Origin: Oscheius sp. JU75
Taxonomy: Eukaryota; Nematoda; Chromadorea; Rhabditida; Rhabditidae
Direction: 5' to 3'
Assembly (NCBI GenBank): GCA_037178855.1
Contig: JASJZC010000007.1
Span: 10,044,001 to 10,108,000, forward strand
Length of the DNA stretch: 64,000 nucleotides
The notes under the pieces are model-generated. The model did no database searches. It was not told where the DNA came from and saw nothing but the letters and a program-made list of their open reading frames with translations. Positions 21,003 to 33,600 of this stretch are shown one piece after another (the stretch's first letter is position 1; each line of letters starts with the position of its first letter). Position numbers and translations under genes: made by a program.

Positions 21003-21589
21003 TCACATTCGCCGCCGGATCACATCACGCTCGAAATGCTCCGCAGTCATCTGTCCAGGCAGACGCTCACAGCCCGGGTTGAACACGGAGTAGGCACTTA
21101 TCTTAAAATGATTTATAGTATTGGGCCCTCTAAGTAAACACAAACCTCGCCTTCTTTTTTCTGTCCCAGACTGAAGAAAAGGGCTAGGAGGCAAGAAAAT
21201 ATGAAGAAGACTGCTCCGAAACCAACTCTGAAAATTTTTTTAGAATGAAATTGGGTGTAAAACTCACTTATAGGCTCCGATTTGAGTCAAAACATAGAAA
21301 ATGCCCGTCACTGCCAGGGTCGCACGTGGATTGCTCTCATACATGCTCCTGTACCGTTGTGTTGGCAGCCAGAAAAGAAAGTCTGTTTGGAATAACTTCG
21401 TTAAAAATGTATGCTTCTCATCCTCAAGTGCCCTTTTTTGTAATAACCGCTCTTCCTAAATGAAAATTGCAAAAATAATAAGTGAATTGAGCAAACCTTT
21501 GCTATCCACTCCTTGGATTCTGGTTCTGGAGATCCTGAAGGTTTCTTAGATTCCCGAAAAGCTTCCAATCGAGCTCGAGCAGCATTCAT
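21003..21589 (-). CDS. SAYSD1: SAYSvFN domain protein, SAYSD1 homologue
   Basis: A small ER/vesicle membrane protein; the human homologue is linked to quality control of stalled translocation and recognises UFMylated ribosomes. Exons 21497-21589, 21268-21455, 21146-21227 and 21003-21101 close exactly into 153 residues. The N-terminal third is charged (ARARLEAFRESKK). The second exon ends in a hydrophobic segment (ATLAVTGIFYVLTQIGA) that continues across the join into VGFGAVFFIFSCLLALFF. The last exon carries the signature ISAYSVFNPGC and MTAEHFERDV. The ATG lies 6 nt after a TTTCAG, a likely spliced-leader acceptor. The signature leaves little doubt about the family. Confidence 0.92.
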
Positions 21590-23885
21590 GAAAGCCTGAA
21601 ACGTCAAAATAAAGTGGAAATAAGAAAAAATGTAAATAGTGTCGGGTAATAGGAGAAAACTGAACAGACAGAAGAATTGGCCATAATATCCCATAGGAAG
21701 GTAGAATACCGTTTTTTCATCAAAAGTGTCCTATCCAAAAACGTCGAGGAAAACAATATTTGACAATAAAAGATGACGTATGTCTGACAATGAGTCCAAA
21801 AATGGACATGATAGCCATTGAGAACTACCGTAGTGCACGATGCTCGTTTGCGCGAAAAGCCGCCGGGCGCCCTTTTGTTTGCCTTCCCAGAGTACTCAAA
21901 GCGAAGCGACCACTATCTTGAAGCTGTATAGACACGAAACCGAATAAATATAGTCAACTTGAAATCTAGATTTGAGATGAATTACTTTTATGAAGTTAAA
22001 TACTGGTGAATTGATGCCAAAAGGTCAAAAGGGAGATCTTCTTTGAGCAAGAATCTCATCAGCTCCTTCCGCTATAAAGGACATTAAGTCCGGGCGGGAA
22101 CATCGTTAGAGGCAAGTGTTGAAACTCTGAATTCACACACATTCGACGAGACGAGAAGATTAGAGATGAAAAGGATGCAGTATTTGAGGAAGGTCGGCTG
22201 TTTGAAACCGGCTAACATACATATTGAGGTTAAAAGTGATAGCGGGGCAGGACTAGCCCTAGCCCCTCTCTGTCTCTTTGCTGTGTTTGAAGACTATTTC
22301 GTTTTGGGACAGCTCTGATCCGTCGACAGTCTCTCTGTCTCTATTTCTTATATTTGAACCGAAAGGATAAAAGACTAAATCTCGGCATAATTATCCAATC
22401 CTTTTCATTGCTGGACATACTCTTTTTACGGATCTGTCTAGTCCTTACTTAGTAGAGCTTCTGTCTTTCGGGATTCTAAAGGGCGCAGTATACTCGGTAT
22501 CGAAAGTATAAAAGTGAGCCCCCCTTTATGTCATTGATATCCCGCTCATTTTTGTAACCGACTTTGCTCCTTTGTGCCCTAATGCTTTTTTTTTTACTAC
22601 GTCCGGTTGTCAACTTACGCCCGCGCTGTTTCTAGTGTGAGATGCCGGAAACACTGTTCTTAATAAAGGCACCTGCTTGGCCTAAAATCTTGTTCCCTTA
22701 ACTTCTCATCTGTTCACATATTTGTCAACATAATTTCATTTTCAGAATTTTACTTGTTCTCTAATTTGAACACCTTGAACGGACTGTCAGGTCAGGAAGC
22801 TTTCAAAGTCTCATCGAACAGGATATTCTTGGCGGCCATGCTCTGTTCGTCGAGGACTATATTGCAAAGGGTTAGTTTTACTGCAGATCCAGGCATATTA
22901 ACGTTTTTTTAGATGTCAACAGGAGCAGATTTGTTACATTTGCTAACTACCTTTCGGCAGGTTATTTACCGAAATTCTGCGAAAAATCCAGTCGACCTTT
23001 CCATAATGAGCGACTAGTGAAAGGTAATTTTTTAGTTTCGTTTAAAAATATTGTTTTTAATTTTTACATGAATGAAATCATGCTGTTCTTTAAGAAAAGG
23101 TAACATCTCTGTCTCTCTCCTCGAAAAATATCTATATACGCCTCGTCCAAAATTTTGTTTCGCACTCTTATCTCACTTTTTTTTTTTAACTATAAACGCA
23201 TTTCCACGGTCCTTACTTGTTTTCCAATTTGGTGGACAATCTACAATAGTATATTTGCCCAGTTATATGGATGACTGAAGGAAGACTGAAAAGGCCGAAG
23301 GGCATCCGGGTCTCTGATCAACAGTTTGCGACACACTTTAGTATGAAAAAGAACAATGACAAGGATGTGATTAAGGAAGAGTCAGACTAAAGACGACTTC
23401 TTTGAATCTTGGACCCGTCGCCTATCAAATCAGTTTTTGATTTAAATGGTATATCCAGTACACGCGGAGACTTGCAGTCATAAGCAATTTTGTTTCAGGA
23501 GTTGAAGATGCCAGCTTCGATCAGCTACTCAGGAATCAATACTAACCCATTCCTTTGAGGTATCTTGATAAAAATATTTATGATAAATATATGATATATG
23601 CATGTTGTCAAAAAATCGAGTGTAAAAGTACAAGGAAACGTTCTTCTAGTTCTATGTCACTCTGTTTCTTTGTCTCTCTGTCTCTCTCCTTGGCAAAAAC
23701 TGTTCGTTAATCAAAGAAAACAAACTGACGTCTTCGAGGGCTCTGTTTACAATCACACGTTCATGTTTTGCCAATTGATTTGTTTTCTATAAGATGTGTC
23801 CAGTTGGGGTGGTCACGTATCAGTGTGTCGCCTGTTGTGGTAGAATAATCGCACAGTCGTCTGGTTTTCCCTACTAGCTTTCCTA
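21590..23885. other. Intergenic region SAYSD1 / adducin
   Basis: About 2.3 kb without a supportable gene. A TTTTCAG-bounded open stretch at about 22743-22870 and smaller frames near 23070-23280 could be non-coding or unrecognised 5' exons of the adducin gene. A 21-nt exact copy of adducin exon sequence lies at 23407-23427. Confidence 0.4.
23407..23427 (+). pseudogene. 21-nt exact copy of an adducin exon segment
   Basis: These 21 nt are identical to 24488-24508, inside the downstream adducin exon at the codons for LGPVAY, in the same orientation. Sequence on both sides is unrelated. Chance identity of this length in 64 kb is very unlikely, so this is probably a relic of local duplication or templated repair. 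Confidence 0.5.
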
Positions 23886-24995
23886 ATGTTTCAGTCTGGA
23901 GTCTTGGCAGCTACTGCTATGCCTCACATCCGTATGTTACTTTCTGGCTTCAGTACTGTTCACGTTTCAGGAGGTCTCGACAATGCTCCTGTCATCCCTA
24001 TTGCTGATATTCCCACACATTCAGACTATTCAAAAGAAGAAGTCCAACTTCGAAACCAGCTGGCATCCTTGTACCGACTAGTTGACAAGTTCCATTGGAG
24101 CCAAGCCATTTTTAATCACATGACGGTAGGGATCTTAGTTTTGTAGTTAAACTGATACACAGGTAAGAATTCATAATGACGAGGGACAGGAAGAGATCTT
24201 GATCAATCCATTTGGGTTCTCCTACCACGAGGTTACTGCGTCTAGTCTGGTCAAAGTTGATCTCAAGGGCAATATTATTGACCAAGGAAGTACAAACAAT
24301 CCGATTAATCAGGTAGTTTCTGAGCTTTTCTCACAAAACAGTCCATCTAGGCTGGTTACGTTTTGCACTCTACGATCCATAAGGGACGTCCAGATATCCA
24401 GGCCGTCCTTCACCTCCATACACCCTCGGTAGCGGCCGTCTCGAGCATGAAATGTGGTCTACTGCCCTGTTGCCAAGAGGCCATGATTCTTGGACCCGTC
24501 GCCTATCATGAGTACCAGGTATAGGAAAAGTGCACCTTTCATCATAAACACATTTAAAGGGCATCGTTGTTGACGACGGGGATGAGGAGCGTGCTTCGTT
24601 GGTGTCTGACCTTGGTGACAAGAATATCATGATTCTTCGAAATCACGGTTTTGTTGTTGTCGGCAAAACAATTCAAGAGGCCTTTATTATGATGTATCAC
24701 CTTATTCTGGCATGTGAGACACAGGTACAACAGATTTTGAACCCCCTAAAACAGTCTAACCCTCCAGGTTCGAGCTCTAAGCTGCGGCGGTGTTTCTGAA
24801 CTTCATATTCCGATGAAAGACGCAGTCTATCGTGCCTACTGTATAGCCAATAATGGAGCCGGAGGCGTGAATCGCGAAAAGAACGGCTGCGTCCGAAATG
24901 ACCGCTGGAAGATCGGCGAACTCGAGTGGCAAGCATGGATGCGAAGTCTGGACAGCCTTGGACTAAGAACCGGATACAACTACAGAACAATTTAA
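23886..24995 (+). CDS. Adducin head-domain (class II aldolase fold) protein
   Basis: Related to the globular head of adducin, the actin/spectrin cytoskeleton protein. Exons 23886-23931, 23971-24125, 24163-24312, 24351-24518, 24560-24724 and 24768-24995 close exactly into 303 residues. Adducin blocks in order: [101 protein letters not shown] and [11 protein letters not shown]. It stops right after the head: the neck and the lysine-rich MARCKS-like tail of vertebrate adducins are missing. The start is provisional, since CTAATGTTTCAG overlaps the ATG and could instead be an acceptor for upstream exons; vertebrate adducins have more sequence N-terminal to this point. Confidence 0.88.
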
Positions 24996-25074
24996 TGTAC
25001 ATAATGTTTAACTTTAAAACTGTATAAATGATATCAATTGAAGGGCACTTGATAGTTTCTTGGTATTTGATGGA

Positions 25075-25906
25075 TTAATGTAAGAAATAGGCAGCTGCGG
25101 CCGCGGAAATGATCATTGGGATGGACATTTTGCTGTTGGCACCGTTGCAAAGTTCGCTGTCGCAACAGCAGGAGTTGTCATGGCTGTTGCCCATGCATCC
25201 TTCGCGCTGTAAGTGGATATGCGTATTTAGAATCAGTCTTGTATTTCATGAATAGGACTAGCTAATTCTGCTCAGTCTCAGTCCACATTCACCTCTCACA
25301 TTCTGTCTCTGTCAAGATCCCTAACTGTCTCTGTCATTCTATCTCTCTCTTTCTCCTATAATGACCTTCTACCTCTGTTGTCTTGTCCTTTTCATATCCT
25401 GCCACACGTTGTTTTGCGCCTGTAAACTTGTCAGGTCACTGTTTGCATCTCTTCTTTTTCGGTTTTTGTAACCTTGTCCCCTAAATATCTTGATAGTTCT
25501 GTACACTGGCTAGCTTGTCTATATCAATGTGTCTTAATTACCAAGTTCGCGTCATCTGAATCTGATGTTACAATGTTTGTTAGTGTCAAAATCTATAGAG
25601 TACCATTGTCATCATAGTATCTTAAAAGTTCGAACTATAAACAAACCTGACAAACGTTAGGCGTTCCACAATTTCTGGTCTCGATGAACAGTTTGCGTCC
25701 AAAGTTGTCAAAAGACTCTGTATAGGACTTGAAGCAGAATCTGGAGTCCGGACATTCAACCTGAGTTTATAAATAGGGAGTAGTATCATTAAAAACCTTA
25801 CCCAGAAGTGGTCATTGTTCGGGGTTTCTGTGGCTCTTTGATAGTTGTAGCATTTTAGAGCTAGGATGGTCGAAACGGAAAGGAGAAAAATCACAGCTGA
25901 CTGCAT
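25075..25906 (-). CDS. Ly6/uPAR-type three-finger, GPI-anchored protein
   Basis: Exons 25802-25906, 25647-25760 and 25075-25206 close exactly into 116 residues. Residues 1-16 are a signal peptide (SAVIFLLSVSTILA), followed by the first Cys in LKCYNYQ. The mature part holds 9-10 Cys in Ly6-like spacing and ends with CCCDSELCNG, the conserved closing motif of three-finger proteins. The C-terminus is hydrophobic (MSIPMIISAAAAAYFL), consistent with GPI attachment after the NGANS region. It resembles the nematode ODR-2/HOT type, which modulates surface signalling, but the subfamily is not certain. The second intron (25207-25646, 440 nt) is filled with TGTCTC/CTGTCA-rich repeats. An adjacent acceptor (CTCAAG directly before the ATG) suggests trans-splicing. 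Confidence 0.85.
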
Positions 25907-27601
25907 CTTGAGAGAGAGTACACCGATTGTCTAAGCGGCTTCTTGAACATAAGCATTTCATATTTACGGGAGCCAAATGTACACAGAAAAGTTGCCAAGG
26001 CAAACACGCGTTTTTCATGATATCAATATGCAAAAGATGAAGGTAAGAGAGACTCGGGGGAGTTATTGAATCACATGTTCTCAACAGGGGTAGTCGAGTA
26101 GCTATTTTTGATAACAAAACGGAATAAGGTGTAATTTTTGCAATATGACATTTGCCACCAAACACCGGCTCTAATGGACCACTTCTCGACAAACTGTTTT
26201 CCATTAGAAAGCCTGTTTAAACAGTTTTACGGCACCGCTGTGAAGCAGTCGCCCGCACTTTTGCTCCGAAACTGTTTGCAAACGGCAGAGTGAGAGTGAG
26301 AGACCAACCGAAAAGCAGCAGCCTCTATTAATAGTCAACCCGAATTGAGGACTTTCTCTGTTTTTTCAGGAATCATGTGAAGGTAGATCAACAGTACTCC
26401 GAGAGGGATTTGTGCCTGCTGAGCACACAACGAAATAACAACACGCGGTGAGGTTCTGAAACAACATTGGACCAAAAGACTCAAATTTCGGACACAACAA
26501 GGTACCAGTTTTAACATTGGGAATTGGAGCCAAATGTTGGAATGCTCAAGGGGCACTTCTCATGCTTGAGTGAACATTCCAGCTGTCCAGAAAAGACCAA
26601 AAAAGCTGTTCCGTGTATCTGCAAAAGGGGGGAGAAAGTTGGAAGAATTTTGGTGGATGTTTTGGAGGCATGCGATCCTATTAGTTTCGGGGAACAAGTG
26701 CTTGTGCCATATGCTCTAACACGATAAGGAGATAATTGAGAAGGCGGACTACTACGAGAGCTAGAGGCAAGTCTGAGCATAACTTCTTGGCTCAGATCAG
26801 GTTTCCCCTCTGAAATAAGAACATAATACTGAGTAGTACTGAAGTTAACAGGACTTTCCTATTAATACTTGTGATCTGTGGAACAGAAAAACAGATTTCG
26901 ACAGCCATGTATACCTGTGACTCTAAAAGTATGGATTTGTGTTCTTGTTTGTTCTGTAGTCCACCAACCAAAATTTCCATTCCGAAACATGTCTAGGTAG
27001 CCGTGTTGTTCGATTTACACGAGAAGGGGACAGGTTGACAAAAAACCCATAGTGATAGATTGAACTAACAGGACAGGATGACAGGATAAGACGACAAGAT
27101 ACCATAATACGAAGTAAGCTGAAAATAAACTGGAAACACAAGAGAACATGCTCAGGTAGTTGCCAGATATCCGGACGTCTCTTACGGGTCGTAGGGTGCC
27201 GGTAACGGGCCTGGCCCTGTTTATAGAACAAACTACGTTTGAAAACAAGCTAGCCAGCCAATCCGGAAAGAAATTGCAAATTTTGGCTAACTTTTGTGTT
27301 TCAAAACAGATACAATGGTTTCTGCACGATACATTTCTGTTTTGACTATCTTTGCAAATCTTTTCTGTCAGCTTTGACTACCTTTAGGGGACGACATATG
27401 ATAATAGTTTATTAGCCGCATCACCAAGATTTCTTGCAGGCTACACGTGAATATGACCCTTGACGGGGATATGCAGTTATTATGAATAGATTGAAGCGAA
27501 AGACCTAGAGGATTTGGTCCATAGGAAACCGGGAAACAGAAAAAAAACATCCCAAGATTAGGGGAACACCGTATTTTGTAAGAGACATGCTTGAAGTGTG
27601 G
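25907..27601. other. Intergenic region Ly6 / myosin V
   Basis: No gene supportable. Both-strand short frames near 26330-26780 (up to 89 codons) lack family resemblance. 27030-27130 contains a TTGACA/GGACAGGATGACAGG repeat tract like those found in introns elsewhere in the window. Confidence 0.45.
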
Positions 27602-30600
27602 TTATGCCTCCTTTGGTAACATCTGGCAACAGTGGGTCAAGTACAGAGCCGAAGGAAGGGTGAGCATCTCGAGCTGGAAGTCCGAGTAGGTGAAGGGCAC
27701 TTCTCCAATTGGTGCTACGAATGTGCCCGCAAGAATCAACGCATCCTAAAGAAGACTTGTACTTGATCAATTTCAAAATGCGACCTTTTCTTTGTCAGAC
27801 CCATGAAGTTGGACTTCTCGTTCCACAAGACGTTTTTGAACAGTGACCAAGAATTTCGGGTCGATGTTTCTTTCCTCGAAATCCTGTCCGGGAGTGTAGT
27901 GTTGAAGAATGGCAACAACCTAAATCTGGTCATCAAAAGATCGCTGTTTTTTCTACCTGTCTCGGTTTCAGGAGATCCGTCATCTCGCCGCAGATTGTAT
28001 CCAAATTGGACTCGTCCTTTCTGCTCTGGAGCAAGTGACAGGCCTGGACGAGAGGGTCCAAACATGGTCTGAGATCATTGAATCCTTTCGATGACAGCCA
28101 ATTCTGCACTTCCATGACGTTGTGTCTGCAAACAACAATATTGGCTCGGCACCTGATTGAAAACACTCACTTGATTTGAATTGCCTTTTCGAAAGTGCAA
28201 AGATCTTTGCGGAACATCAGCTGATTGAGGGCAAGGGTGCTGATCCAGTTGGACATCTGACGGAAGACGTGCTTCAAAAGTTCCTGATCAGCTCCATAGA
28301 CTGATAGTTTGGCATGTATGAAGTGCATGAAGTCGCACAGATCCGCCAAATATTTTTTCGTGTCTTTTCCATCAGCCGACTTGACCCTGGGTCCTAGTCC
28401 GTCTGTACTCTCGTGCTGTAAAACTCCAGGCACAATTTTTGGCTCCAATATGGGCTGGACGGCCGTCTTCATCAAAGCGCGATAGGTTTCCTCAACAAGA
28501 TGACGAATCTGCTCCAGTTGACTTGAAACATCGCAGCCGATACGCTGACTGGTTTGGATCTCATTGTTCTGCTTGTTCCAATCAGCTGGCCAAACAGCTC
28601 CTGTGCCACCGTACTGTCGCAGCAGATTCAAAAAGCTCCATGTGTTTACGAGCCACATAGAGAGAATGTCAAGGTCTGTCGAGCCCGAAATTCTGTCCTT
28701 CACCATGGTGTAGAATGACTGACAGAGCTCGCCGACCCTTCCTTCGTCGCGGTCAAAATAACGACACGCTGTCAACAGCAAGTAGGCTGGGAAGTTTTTA
28801 GTGATGATTCGGGCCACTCGAGGCTTGAGATCTGAAAAACAATTTAACAAAATCTTGAGCCTTGACCTACCAAAAACAAGAATTCTGGTCAGTTCTGGCA
28901 AGTCCCAAACTTTTAGACGGGCCGAGTGTGGCACGACCAGAGTGCTTTCAACAGCCTTGTGAGAGAGTTCCGAGCCGGAAGGCTCTAAAAAAGATGTGCA
29001 ACGATACGCTACAGGCTTACCTGATCCGGACACAGATTCTCTGAGCTTCTCGTAAGCTTCTCTCAAATTTTCGTGCTGTGAGACAACCTTCTGCGTCAGG
29101 TCGATGTTCTCCGAAGCAAGCTTTTGTACCCTGACTTCGAGAGACTCTCTAGTACCGACATCCGATGTTTGCTGAAAGTTAGGTTTGATTTGGGTCAGAA
29201 AATCATGGAATCCTGGTTTGACAAAGCCCGATATCTACCTGACTGGTGCCTGGCACGTCATCCTCATCGGCCTCGTCGAAAGTCATACAGTAATAGTCCG
29301 GCACCCTGCTCATAGTATCGACCATGAGGGCTGAAGCTAGGTTTTGACCCCTGTCCATTGTAGAGAAAGAGAAGGCAAGAGTGTCAACTGGGGGGCGCCA
29401 ATCAATGAGCCCATTATTCAAAAAGAGCCATGCATGACAATACGGGAGCGAAAGGAGTGAGAGGATATAAAAGAACGGCCGTGGTTAACAGGCGGGCGTA
29501 GATAACCATCTGGGAAAGTCTTTTTTGTTACAGCTGTTCGAAAGAGAGGGAGAGATGGGAGAGTGAGTATCGGCACTGGTCCAGGCCGTGTAAATTGCAG
29601 GAGAGAAAGGGTCGTTTTGAGGTCATCGAATGCGCGATAAACCGATTTTCTGACCAGAATCGGACATGGAAACCTGGATTTAGGCAACAAACATGCCAGT
29701 TGGCCAAAATGGTAGAGGCCGAGATCGATAACATCGGAAAACTGCCTAGTCACACTCAAGAGAGAACAGGATCCCTATGACACACAGCTTTTGGTGGACT
29801 ATGACATCAAACGACACACTGTACATACGAGCCCAAATAAAAAAGAGTAGACAAATTGTGAGTAAGGGCGCCTGACCAGTTGCGTTGGTCACTCAGGTTG
29901 CCCCTAGTAACGCACAAATCCTCGTAAACAAGCTAATGGCTATGAACAGTCGAATGATAGTAGCCTCCCGGGAGCAGCTGCCAAAACAGAGACGCCGAGA
30001 AATTACGATAGGGTGGAGTGAACGGAATTCTAATGGTTTTGCTGTTTGCCGGCTAAATAACAACAGCTTTGTATGTGAGGCAGAGAGAGGGGGCCGAAAA
30101 GGAAAGCTAGAACAAATAGGCCGCGCATAGTGAGCGCACCGGTGGACGCCGATGCATATATTAGCTAGCAGTACATCACAACACAAAGCTCGTATAGCCA
30201 TGGGTAAAAATATTTGTGGGCGCTGATTCAATGGATCAAGTTCTGTGTGGAAGAATCGATAGGCTTGTCTATATCAGGCCAGTGTCTCTCTCTCTGTACA
30301 AACACGGCCTCCTCTTTTGCGATAAAAGGAGAGAGAAGAGGCCCCGCTCGGCTGTTTTACACAGTTAGCTGGCACGGGCTTTGATGGACACTTTCAAACG
30401 TCATAGTCGGAAAACCAGATGAATGAATGAATACCAAATACGCACACCTCCTCCCATTGCACCCAATCGACTTTGAAATTTTCGGGAAACTAACATGGAT
30501 ATCAGCAAATTCGTTGTGTCGGAACTCGTTGTGGAGCTTGTAGAGTTCTTTTCCTGTGGCCCAAAGAAGATTTTTCAGCTGTTTAATAGTCTTTAAGAGG

Positions 30601-33600
30601 CAGAGCTGGGTAGAGACGTCCGGAAGACGGTCAGTGTCCGTCTCGACCTCACTTCCTGCCCCGGAATCCGGACGCGGAGAGCCACCACCCGACCGATTTT
30701 CCTGATTGTAGCGGACCAGGAGAGCACGAAGACCTGCAATCTCGTCGCGAGCCCTGAAAGTTTTATGTTTTGGGTTTAGGTGGCTCTTACATGCTCAACT
30801 CCTTGGCCAGAAACTCTACATCCATGTTATCCTCATACTCGAAGGGGTCTCTATGAAGATTTGATCTCCTGGACATGGAATCATGGTGCTTTGAAGAATA
30901 AGAGTCTACAGAGAGTACAGTATCTTGATCGTAGCTCTCTAGGGCGGAATCTGTTTGAAGGTTCTCCAAAAGCCTGATGGTGTCATTGAGGACCTCAGTT
31001 CTTCGAAGCTTCTGCAGAGCGGCTTCCCATTTCTGGCGCAGATCCGAGATCATGGCTTGTTGACGAACGATGAGGGTAATGTCAGTAATTTCACCCGAGG
31101 GAGGTTCGTCTCTTCGTGGAGCTGACGACTTTGTGAGTGTTGGGTTGGCTAGAAGGTTCGCGTTGGCTAGCAGCTGATCGCGCATTTTCTGGATCTCCAT
31201 TTCGACAGCCTTGCGACCTTTTTCTTCTGAAAGGATGTTGTACGAGGAAAGATCTAGGATTACCTTTAGCATGGAGAACCTGTACTTCAGCCAATTTCTT
31301 CTCAAAAAGTTGTCTTGCTTCAGTCTCTCGACTCAGTTCACTTGTAGCCAGGCATTTTGCGAGAGCAGCGTCTGCGATTACCTGAAAGAAATTTGAATGA
31401 TATCCTTGGCTCTGTTAACCAGTTACCCTTACTCTGTGCTATAACTATGGGTAACAACATTTGGTAGTGTTCGTTGACGTTAACTACTTATTTCCATACT
31501 GCGCTTTTCATAAGAGTGTAAGCCCACTTGCTCATGCCAACCTAGTACTGTTACAAGAGGACATGTATGGAGCCAATACAACAGAATCAAAATAACAACG
31601 TGTATACAGAATCTATTATTGTTTTTTCTTGTCATTTTGACGTCAAAGTAGATGTTTCCGGAGTACTGAATCGATTAAATATGCTTAGAAGGCATGTAAA
31701 TGTGTGTAAAGCACCGAAAAATGCAAAATATGGACTTTCCGAAGTTCGTCACGGGACCAGATTTAAAAACGCGTTCTGCCGTTTACCCATCTGACAGCGT
31801 CCCTTAAAAACTTTTCCTGACACTACGTTTCAATCGTCGTTCCCTTTTGTCTATGTCAAACAGCTGTGGTCACTCTCTCTCTCTCTATGTAACAAACACA
31901 AAGTTGCCGTACTGTCATCTCAGTCAATGTCATATTTGAGAAATTGGATTCAACAAACAGACCACAGATGTTGTAAGTTTGTATCACCAACCTTTTCCTT
32001 CTCGGCTTCGACCGATACAATCTTGTTGGAAAGTGAACCGACTTCACCTTCTTTGACATCGACTTCTGTTGCAAGACGTTCATTCTCAGCTTCCAGCTGT
32101 TCAATCCGTTTCCTTGCTTCCCGAAGAGCGATACGATCACTTTCTAGAACCGAGATAGTCTCCTTCTGACTGGTAGTCAATCGCGAAAGCTCCTTCTTGT
32201 CAGCTTGCTGAAAGACCATTATGTGGAAAGATAAATGTTGGGAGGGGATGAACCATTAGGCGACAAGGCCGTCAACTTACCGCGGCATCCAATCTGAACT
32301 GAAGCATGATGATCTTGTTCTCGAGGCCGCGATTTGTGGATTGGAGGTGATTGACAGAGCGAGCTTCGATCTTCAGCTCACGGAGACGACGCTTTGCGAG
32401 CCAGCGACGTACACAAGCTTGGACCTTGACAATCTTCTTCTTCCTGTTGATTTCCGCTCGTCTGACAAGGTATCCTCGCCAGTATCTTTGAATTGTGAGG
32501 ACACTCTTTTCGTATTTGATCCGCCGAATTTCATCTCGGACCAATTTGGCTCTATAGGCAGATTGAATGGCAAGGATAGCTTCTTTAAGTTGCTCGTACT
32601 TTCTCCTCTGGACATATCCTCTGAATCAAAACATTTTTTTACATAAAACTGCCAAATACCTAATATTGGCTTGTAGCACCACAGCGGCTCTGTGCATTTG
32701 CAGGAATTTGAGTTGACGATATGCCATGTAGGCGCGGCAAGTGGCCTGGAAAAGGGGAGAATGATGGCTGGGAACGACAGAGGAAGCGGAACACTTTGGT
32801 CTTCAGAGCTTTACAGATGCCCCCAAGCTCCCCGAGGACATTGTGGTGCCCTCATCAATAGCGCAAAGCTTGAGTGACTAATACGATCCTCTTCAGCAAC
32901 TTTTTTTTTAGAGTAAACTCAGTGCTTGAGAAGGGGACTTGAACTTCAGCTACTAAGGCGGTCTTAGTCTTTGGCTCACCGTCTCACTCTTTCTGTCACT
33001 CTGTCTCTGTCTTTCTATCTTTTTATCTCTTTGTCTTTTTGTCTCTCTGTCAGATGTAATGTATGAAAACACACCTGTATAACGCGAACATTGTTCCTGT
33101 AGGTAAGATAGCGACGCTGAGCCAGGAATCCCTTCCATTTCGCTTGAATCTTTGTAGCTGCGTTGTTTAAGATGGTCGAACGAGCATCCTCGAACCTTGC
33201 AATCTAAAGACAACAGTTCGGTTTTTGGTCAAGTTTTCTTACATGTCCAGTCTTCATAAAAACTTGAGTCTTTCCACAGGCGATTTGTTCATGAAGGCCT
33301 ATTCTTTCAGCAATACACATGGCTTGAGGAATGAGTTGGTGCTTGCCCTTCCGGGGGAAGAGGATCCACCAGTCGCTGACAATACATCTGTATCTTGTGA
33401 CGAAACGATCGTACGGGAGCCTAAAAGAGTCTATACACTGTTTAGAATAAGTAAAACCTAGAAGGATATCCAGCAGCTGAAATTCTGACAGTTTCAAGAA
33501 CGCCACAGGCTCGAAGCTGCGGCAGAACACGATTTCCCTGGTAGCAGAAGCTCTCCTTGTAGTCATTCGGCTTCACACACCGGACATAATGCGGTCGGGC

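Noticed and set aside
29460-29475. TATA-like box marking a nested promoter in the myosin V intron
   Set aside because: No supportable transcript or coding exon follows on the plus strand.
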